Below are positions 5,983-10,679 of a DNA stretch of 10,679 nt, piece after piece (within the stretch, counting starts at the first letter, position 1; each line of letters opens with the position of its first letter). The DNA is taken from positions 1 through 10,679 of the forward strand of contig JASHTZ010000035.1 of assembly GCA_030040295.1 (NCBI GenBank). Reading direction: 5' to 3'. A model generated the notes under the pieces. It worked only from the letters and a program-made list of their open reading frames with translations, was not told where the DNA came from and searched no databases. The stretch is from Terriglobia bacterium (GTDB taxonomy: Bacteria; Acidobacteriota; Terriglobia; UBA7540). The position numbers and the translations under genes are program-made.

Positions 5983-6207
5983 ATGAACGTGCCGTTGGAT
6001 ATTCCATCTGATGATTTGGAGAAGGCCCGAACAGGCCTGTGTTTCACCTGCCGGTTCGTCCGGCGAGTGCGCACAGATCGGAGTTCGACTTTTTGCCAGT
6101 GCCAACGTTCTTTAACCGACCCGCGATATTCCAAATACCCGCGTCTCCCCGTAATTCACTGTCCTGGTTACGAAAGGACGGATGAACCAAAGGAATCACG
6201 GAGTTGA
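5983..6207 (+). CDS. Small cysteine-rich protein, probable zinc binder (unknown function)
   Basis: A 74-residue protein with Cys20-x2-Cys23 (TGLCFTCR), Cys38-x-Cys40 (STFCQCQRS) and Cys60 in HCPGYE, spaced like a small treble-clef or zinc-ribbon metal site. The blocks TGLCFTCR, TDPRYSKYPRLPV and CPGYE look like a conserved short family I recall from acidobacterial genomes, always as hypothetical protein. ATG 5983 is preferred: GAGGGT lies 9-10 nt upstream and residues follow a family-like pattern at once. ATG 5914 would add 23 residues and overlap the end of nfi by 29 nt, with only a weak AAGAA upstream. It follows nfi closely in the same direction, so a link to repair is possible but unproven. 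Confidence 0.7.
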   Translation: MNVPLDIPSDDLEKARTGLCFTCRFVRRVRTDRSSTFCQCQRSLTDPRYSKYPRLPVIHCPGYERTDEPKESRS

Positions 6208-6317
6208 CAGCCAGGATGGTCAAAAGCAGCTCGCAAGAGTTTTGCGCAAGCGGTCTCCGGGCATCCGATGGGCATCAAACAAGACGAGGGGGCTGAGACG
6301 GCCTCCCGGAGGAAGCG

Positions 6318-7277
6318 ATGAAACGGGGGAGTGGTGTGTCTTGCAAATGGGTCGGGATTTTGGCAATGGGAATTCTTTTTGCCCTACCAGCGATTGCAAC
6401 CGAGGGGCCGGTTCCTACGCGCAGGGAACTGGCGCATGTGATGGTAACTGTGCGCACGCACGCGGCTGCGGCTTATCCTGAGATGAGTCCGCAAGACGTG
6501 CGTGTTTATGAAAACAATCGGAGCCGGCCCGTGGTGTCGTGGGTGGCAGCCGACGCGAATTCGAGACCGGTAGACTTGACCGTGGTCATAGATGATTCCG
6601 TTAAGGCAGCGCTGAGTTTGCAATATCGCGACGTGGCAAATTTTCTTCAGGATTTGCCCCCCGGCACGCGCGTGCAGGTAGCCTTCGCGCACTTCGGCGG
6701 AAATCAAGTGGTTCAGGGCTTTACCTCTGATTACCGGCAAGCCGCGGCGGCTTTGCGTCTTCCCGTGGGCGCAACTGAGGCTGGAGGCAGTATTTACCAA
6801 TCGATTGCGGACCTACTCTCAAAATGGCCCCAGGACGGGAATCGGCGCGTATTGCTGGTCATCAGCGACGGCATCGACATAAACCAGGGATTCATCGAGT
6901 CGCAACCCGAACTGAATGTCGAGTTGCAGCGCGCAATCGATCTGGCCCAAAAGGCCCTTGTTCCCGTCTATACGATATTTGCGCGAGGGTCGGGGGCCTT
7001 GGAACGGAATATGTTCCTGCTCAATAACGGCCAGAGCTGTCTCTTGCGGCTGGCCACGGAGAGCGGCGGCCAGGCATTCTTCCAGGGAACCATCACCCCC
7101 TTGGCCTTTTCGCCATATCTGGCACAAATCTCCAATGATTTGCGCCACGAGTATTTGCTGACATTCAAACCTTTGCCGGGGGTCACGGCGGGATATCAGA
7201 ATATGCGCGTCAGGACAGAAATTCCCCATGTCCGCCTCGCTGCGCCGGCTCGAATTTTCATACCGACTGCGGGGTAG
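6318..7277 (+). CDS. Exported VWFA-related protein of the acidobacterial type
   Basis: A 319-residue exported protein. A signal peptide is visible at 1-28 (basic MKRGSG, hydrophobic WVGILAMGILFALPAIA). The body matches the VWFA-related family that is highly multiplied in Acidobacteria: VDLTVVIDDSVKAAL (85-99), a strand VQVAFAHFGGNQVVQGFT, VLLVISDGID, VPVYTIFARG, then NNGQSCLLRLATESGGQAFFQ, LAFSPYLAQISNDLRHEYLLTF. Von Willebrand A domains bind ligands through a metal at a DxSxS MIDAS motif; here the equivalent is Asp92-Asp-Ser94-Val-Lys96, so the last Ser is missing and metal binding may be lost. The start is supported by GGAGGA 4-5 nt upstream of ATG 6318. The substrate is unknown; members are thought to take part in surface or periplasmic protein interactions. 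It stands alone between the cysteine-rich gene (110 nt upstream) and the zinc-ribbon gene. Confidence 0.87.
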   Translation: MKRGSGVSCKWVGILAMGILFALPAIATEGPVPTRRELAHVMVTVRTHAAAAYPEMSPQDVRVYENNRSRPVVSWVAADANSRPVDLTVVIDDSVKAALSLQYRDVANFLQDLPPGTRVQVAFAHFGGNQVVQGFTSDYRQAAAALRLPVGATEAGGSIYQSIADLLSKWPQDGNRRVLLVISDGIDINQGFIESQPELNVELQRAIDLAQKALVPVYTIFARGSGALERNMFLLNNGQSCLLRLATESGGQAFFQGTITPLAFSPYLAQISNDLRHEYLLTFKPLPGVTAGYQNMRVRTEIPHVRLAAPARIFIPTAG

Positions 7278-7295
7278 CCGGCGTCGGGAATTTTT
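7243..7295 (+). terminator. Possible long-loop terminator at the end of the VWFA-related gene
   Basis: CGCCGGCT (7243-7250) and AGCCGGCG (7276-7283) form a perfect 8-bp GC-rich stem across the TAG stop, with a 25-nt loop; five T follow at 7291-7295. The loop is longer, and the gap of 7 nt to the T run larger, than in a classic intrinsic terminator, so this is tentative. Confidence 0.3.
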
Positions 7296-7393
7296 CTAGT
7301 GACGGGTCATATGGCTTTTGGTGCAATCGAGTACAATAAGGCTGGCGGGTAGAGGCACACCTTCAATCTGTTCGGGCCTGGCCAGGAGGCATC

Positions 7394-7627
7394 ATGAATT
7401 TTCCTGTGGGAGTTGAGGATGTCAAGGTCGTTCACGGGCGCAGCACCGGTCTTCAGGTAGTTTGCGTTTGCGGCTGCGTCAACTTCAATTACCTCGACCC
7501 GCAGGACACCGTTTGGAGATGCCGGAACTGCACACGCATTCTCAGCAATGATTTCCCCCGCCTGCTGGAGAGCGCCGTGGCGAGAGAAAAGCAGGCCGCA
7601 CCGGCTTCGCCGCCCGCAGCTTCCTGA
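7394..7627 (+). CDS. Small zinc-ribbon-like protein (unknown function)
   Basis: A 77-residue protein with CVCGC at Cys24, Cys26 and Cys28 and CRNC at Cys43-Cys46, separated by a short beta-like stretch (FNYLDPQDTVWR). This pattern suits a zinc ribbon made of two knuckles. The C-terminus is Ala/Pro-rich (PASPPAAS) and probably disordered. AGGAGG 4 nt upstream of ATG 7394 is an excellent ribosome site and the main reason to accept so short a gene. A -10-like TACAAT occurs at 7332-7337, with no convincing -35 at the right distance. It is convergent with the kinase gene, 25 bp away. I do not recognise a named family. Confidence 0.7.
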   Translation: MNFPVGVEDVKVVHGRSTGLQVVCVCGCVNFNYLDPQDTVWRCRNCTRILSNDFPRLLESAVAREKQAAPASPPAAS

Positions 7628-7652
7628 AGATTGCAGTTCATTCTTGATTGGA

Positions 7653-9320
7653 TCAACGACAAGGCGGGGGAGATGAATCCTGCGGCGGCGGAGTTATGGG
7701 CAGAGGTGGTTCGGTGCGCGGGCCATTCCCTGCGTTTCTTGCCTTCATCATGCAATTCCTAACGATGGCATAAGCGGTGGGGTTTTTGGGGTCGATATCC
7801 AGTACTTCCTGGAAAGGATGCAAAGCCTTATCGCAACCTCCTTCGCGATAATAAATGGTTCCGGTGTTATTGAGCTCCTTGATTTTCTCTTTTTCGGCAT
7901 CCGTCAACTCCGTGTGGGATTCTGAATGTTGGTCATTGGGGGCAGTAGAGCTGGATGTTGCTTTGGGCGGTTGTGGGGTCTGTCCTCCCGGGTTAGAAAT
8001 CACCGGAGCGGGTGTTGGTTCCGCTGTTAAACCTGATGGGATGGGGGAATTTCTCTTATTTGCGCGCCAGGACTGATAATACTTCCATCCCGCCAGCGTT
8101 CCGCCCACCAAGATAATTACCAGGGCAAGTTTCAAGAGCTTACCTGGTGGAAACTGATGGGTGGGAGCTCCACCTCGCGACGGTGCTCGATAAGCCGTTC
8201 GGTCAACGGAAGGACCCACCGGCCCTGTTGCAAGGGAAGGAGCGATTCGCGGCGACTTCAAGGGGCCATGGCCGGGTGTGGAGCCGGGAATATTCTTTTC
8301 CGTCCCGAATGATGCCTCGGCGGTGCTCAAAGAGTCCCAATCAATTTTCCGAGTTGAAACCGTCGTGCTGCCGCGGGCTTTCTTGATGGCAGCAGCCATC
8401 TCCGCCCCGGTGGCAAAGCGCTTATCGCGGTCCTTGTCCATCGCCTTCATGACAATTGCGGAAACGTTTTCCGGAATGGCCAGTTCCGGCTTCATCTGAT
8501 GCGGCGACTGGGCAGGAGTGTGGAGGTGTTGCAGGAACATCTCCACAGTAGTTTCGCCGGTGAAAGGGAGTTCGCCCGTCAACATGCGGTACATGACGAT
8601 CCCGAGGGAATAGAGATCGGAGCGGCCATCGATATCTGTCCCTTTTTTCCCCATAACCTGCTCGGGCGACATGTACTCCGGTGTGCCAATCACCATTCCA
8701 GTTTGCGTCAGTCCCTTGGCACCCGATGCTGCTTCCTCGCGCAGACGTGAGATGCCAAAGTCCAGGATTTTGGCGAGCGGCGGTCCCTCGCGCTGCGCGA
8801 TGAGGACGATGTTGTCAGGCTTGATGTCGCGATGAATCAGTCCGAGCTTGTGCGCGGCATCGAGGGCTTCGCAAACGTGAAGCGTAATGTCCAGCACCAG
8901 GGTAACAGGGAGCGGACCGACACGCTGAATGAGGGTCTTGAGCGTGTCGCCCACAACCAGTTCCATGGCGATGAAGGGCAGACCGTCCTCGGCGATGTCC
9001 AGGTCATCCACACGCACGGCATTGGGGTGGTTTAGCTTGCGCGCCATTATCGCTTCGTTCCTGAAGCGGCCCATAAACTCGGAGTCGCGAGCGAGATCGG
9101 GCCTGATGACCTTGAGGGCGCGCAATTCATCGAGCAGTTCGTGGTGGGCTCTGTAGACCACCGCCATGCCGCCTTCGCCCAGTCGCGCTTGAATGCGGTA
9201 TTTACCCTTAACAACCGTGCCGATTTGCCACAAGCTGGTTTCGTGTAGCGGAGCTCCATCCTTCGGGCATAAGGCGTAATCGTCCGGATATGTGGCCGAG
9301 CATTCGGGGCAGCTTCTCAT
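7653..9320 (-). CDS. Membrane Ser/Thr protein kinase with N-terminal zinc ribbon and TPR-like tail
   Basis: A 555-residue Hanks-type (PknB-like) kinase. Residues 1-22 form a zinc-ribbon-like knuckle (CPEC at 4-7, CPKDG from 18). The kinase domain spans about 41-315: glycine loop LGEGGMAVVY (47-56), Lys70 in ALKVI, Glu89 of helix C, HRDIKPDN (163-170, catalytic Asp165), DFG (187-189), GTPEYMSPEQ (212-221), DLYSLG (235-240). All catalytic residues are intact. A Pro/Ser-rich linker leads to one transmembrane helix (395-412, KLALVIILVGGTLAGW type), then a Thr/Pro-rich extracytoplasmic stretch and one TPR-like unit (about 475-520, NTGTIYYREG...LDIDPKNPTAY), ending in Pro-rich sequence. The kinase therefore lies in the cytoplasm, with the TPR-like tail outside as possible sensor or scaffold. 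ATG 9320 is placed by the CPEC motif; its ribosome site is weak. Substrates are unknown. Confidence 0.92.
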   Translation of the reverse strand: MRSCPECSATYPDDYALCPKDGAPLHETSLWQIGTVVKGKYRIQARLGEGGMAVVYRAHHELLDELRALKVIRPDLARDSEFMGRFRNEAIMARKLNHPNAVRVDDLDIAEDGLPFIAMELVVGDTLKTLIQRVGPLPVTLVLDITLHVCEALDAAHKLGLIHRDIKPDNIVLIAQREGPPLAKILDFGISRLREEAASGAKGLTQTGMVIGTPEYMSPEQVMGKKGTDIDGRSDLYSLGIVMYRMLTGELPFTGETTVEMFLQHLHTPAQSPHQMKPELAIPENVSAIVMKAMDKDRDKRFATGAEMAAAIKKARGSTTVSTRKIDWDSLSTAEASFGTEKNIPGSTPGHGPLKSPRIAPSLATGPVGPSVDRTAYRAPSRGGAPTHQFPPGKLLKLALVIILVGGTLAGWKYYQSWRANKRNSPIPSGLTAEPTPAPVISNPGGQTPQPPKATSSSTAPNDQHSESHTELTDAEKEKIKELNNTGTIYYREGGCDKALHPFQEVLDIDPKNPTAYAIVRNCMMKARNAGNGPRTEPPLPITPPPQDSSPPPCR

Positions 9321-9356
9321 TTTTGCTTAGGGACGAAAATATCCCGTCGTCGGTAG

Positions 9357-9386
9357 AGTATACCACGGCACGAGTTCCAGTCATAA
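9357..9386 (-). promoter_or_regulatory. Predicted promoter of the Ser/Thr kinase gene
   Basis: Minus strand: TATACT at 9362-9357 (5/6 to the -10 consensus) and TTATGA at 9386-9381 (a poor -35, 3/6) with an 18-nt spacer. Transcription would begin near 9350, leaving a leader of about 30 nt before ATG 9320. Confidence 0.4.
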
Positions 9387-9517
9387 CATCGTTTTAAACT
9401 GTTCATAATGCAGGTAAAAAAGAGTTGCGAGGATAAACTGGCTGCGCAGGCTTGGCTCGGTAAGTGTTTCCATCGAGTTCAACCCGGCGCCCTTACGGAT
9501 TCGCACGAATTACCACG

Positions 9518-9535
9518 TGGGGACACCCTGCCCCA
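9518..9535. repeat. Small GC-rich hairpin, REP-like
   Basis: TGGGG (9518-9522) pairs with CCCCA (9531-9535) around an 8-nt loop, next to the palindrome CCACGTGG. The look recalls repetitive extragenic palindromes, but only one copy is present in the window, so this is weak. Confidence 0.2.
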
Positions 9536-9639
9536 ACTCAGAGTTTTCGAGTCCGAAGGGAATACCGCCGCATGAGACTCCGTCCAACCGTCTGCCGATG
9601 ACACGGTGCCAGCCGTTCGATCTGAGGGCAGAATTTCTG

Positions 9640-10679
9640 TCAGTGCATCTGTCCCGTCTGATACGTAACAATCGCTTGCTGAATCTGGAAATCGTACTTA
9701 GCGTTCGTATTATCAATCTGCGCCTGGGTCAGGTTCAATTGTGCTTCTGACAATTCCACAATCGAAGCAAGGCTGAGCTTATACCGGCCCTGCGAGAGGT
9801 CGAGCGCCAGGTTGGCCTGTTTGAGTAATTGAGCTGTGACATCAAGGTTCTGGTACGCCGTCACCGCATTGGCCCAAGCCACGCGAACGTCACGCGCGAT
9901 TCGATCAGCAAGGTCCCGCATCTCCTGGTCAGCAGCTTTGGCGCGCAGATTGGCTTCCTGGTGGCGAGCGGAGAAAAGAAATCCGTTAAAGATGGGTACG
10001 TTCACATTTATGCCGCCCGCTTCATAGTGGTCGGTGAGAGGAAGCTGGTAAGCTGGCGTCAAGCCCGCAACCGCAACGGCGGAGACAGTGGGCATCCACA
10101 AATCTCGTTCAGCCCGCGCAAATTTCTGGGCGGAATCGTAGGTGAATCGCGCGCTGGCAAGATCCGGACGGTTCACCAGGGCTAGTGCCACAAGGTCTGT
10201 TGGATCGTCAGGGGGCGGGGGGGGCAAAGGCTCATCCACCAGCATGTAAGGCTGGGGAGCGGAGAGGCCAAGAGAGTTTGCCAGTTCCGCGTAGGCGGCT
10301 TTTTCTCCGTTTTGTGCCTGAACCAACTGCAATCTGGCCTTGGCCAGGTCGACCTCTGCGAACGCCACATCCACGAGGGATTTCAATTGGTTTTTCTCGA
10401 GCGTGGTGATCTGGTCTGCCAGGATCTGCCTGGCCTTTACCGTCTCTTCCGCAACCTGGAGGAGCGCCTGTGCCAGCAAGACACCATAGTAGGCGCGATT
10501 GACGGAGAGCATCACGTCCTGATCCGTCTGCTCGGCACTTTGTGAGGCGGCGCGCGCTTCCAGCTTTGAGGAAGCCACGAGATTGGAGGTTCGCCCGAAG
10601 TCGGTGATAAGCTGATTGAGCTGCAAGCCATTCGCATACCGATTAAACACACGCGAGGTGCTCAGGACTCCTGCCGAGA
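9640..10679 (-). CDS. TolC-family outer-membrane efflux protein (5' end outside the window)
   Basis: The frame is open to the right edge, so the 345 codons seen are the C-terminal part; roughly the first 100 residues, with signal peptide, are missing. An internal GTG at 10650 is not taken as start because coding continues upstream (AGVLSTSR). TolC-type trimers form a channel across the outer membrane and periplasm for RND, ABC or MFS pumps. Features: NGLQLNQLITDFGRTSN, typical of the first outer-membrane-factor repeat; long Ala/Gln/Leu coiled-coil helices (VNRAYYGVLLAQALLQVAEE and VDLAKARLQLVQAQ); a linker PLPPPPPDDP; VNRPDLASA; then the second repeat with VNVPIFNGFLFSARHQEANL, RDVRVAWANAVTAYQNLD and LSLASIVELSEAQLNLTQAQI. 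It ends QTGQMH then TGA at 9642-9640. The pump partner genes would lie outside. Confidence 0.9.
   Translation of the reverse strand, partial: SAGVLSTSRVFNRYANGLQLNQLITDFGRTSNLVASSKLEARAASQSAEQTDQDVMLSVNRAYYGVLLAQALLQVAEETVKARQILADQITTLEKNQLKSLVDVAFAEVDLAKARLQLVQAQNGEKAAYAELANSLGLSAPQPYMLVDEPLPPPPPDDPTDLVALALVNRPDLASARFTYDSAQKFARAERDLWMPTVSAVAVAGLTPAYQLPLTDHYEAGGINVNVPIFNGFLFSARHQEANLRAKAADQEMRDLADRIARDVRVAWANAVTAYQNLDVTAQLLKQANLALDLSQGRYKLSLASIVELSEAQLNLTQAQIDNTNAKYDFQIQQAIVTYQTGQMH

Larger units (their letters stand above)
9321..9639. other. 319-bp intergenic region between kinase and TolC-like genes
   Basis: No convincing gene is seen on either strand. The left part holds the predicted kinase promoter. 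The middle (9400-9500) shows nothing recognisable. The right part has a small GC hairpin (9518-9535) preceded by the palindrome CCACGTGG (9513-9520). A short CAGAATTTCTG dyad (9629-9639) abuts the TolC-like stop codon without a T run, so no intrinsic terminator can be assigned for that gene. Confidence 0.6.

Noticed and set aside
6204..6209. Perfect TTGACA before the VWFA-related gene
   Set aside because: No -10-like hexamer lies 16-18 nt downstream, and the site overlaps the stop of the cysteine-rich gene.
10648..10650. GTG 10650 as start of the TolC-like gene
   Set aside because: The frame stays open to the window edge with coding-like sequence, and the protein would lack a signal peptide and its first helices.

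Overview
The window looks like chromosomal DNA of a soil-type Acidobacteriota. The strongest clue is the gene at 6318-7277, which matches the VWFA-related family that is greatly expanded in that phylum. A Ser/Thr kinase with an N-terminal zinc ribbon, Tat-exported fucosidase-like hydrolases, an HxlR regulator and a DinB-fold protein fit the same picture. Assignment is by recalled family resemblance only; no database search was possible. No rRNA, tRNA, CRISPR array, insertion sequence or phage gene was seen.

Layout. Positions 1-1681 (+) carry two tandem GH29 alpha-L-fucosidase-like genes. The first shows only its last 79 codons; the second is complete and carries a Tat signal. Positions 1752-3873 (-) hold three genes read leftward: an HxlR-type repressor, a cytosolic BNR/Asp-box beta-propeller protein, and a MoaD/ThiS-like ubiquitin-fold protein ending in Gly-Gly. 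The last two overlap by 4 nt (ATGA). A perfect 17-bp palindrome sits in the predicted promoter of the HxlR gene and is a strong candidate for its operator. A DinB/YfiT-like gene diverges from it (4057-4548, +). Next come a CYTH/class IV adenylate cyclase-like gene (4559-5086, -) and, divergently, endonuclease V (nfi, 5232-5942, +), followed by a 74-residue cysteine-rich protein. Then come the exported VWFA-related protein (6318-7277, +) and a 77-residue zinc-ribbon-like protein (7394-7627, +). Convergent to these is a membrane Ser/Thr kinase with a TPR-like tail (7653-9320, -). After a 319-bp gene-poor stretch, the window ends inside a TolC-type outer-membrane efflux gene (9640-10679, -) whose N-terminus lies outside.

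How the genes work together. The window is a mosaic of short transcription units, not one pathway. The two fucosidases probably act together on exported or periplasmic glycan. The HxlR/propeller/MoaD-like block is the least explained unit: a ubiquitin-like carrier is translationally coupled to a beta-propeller, with no molybdopterin or thiamin genes in view. Endonuclease V and the small cysteine-rich protein are probably co-transcribed.
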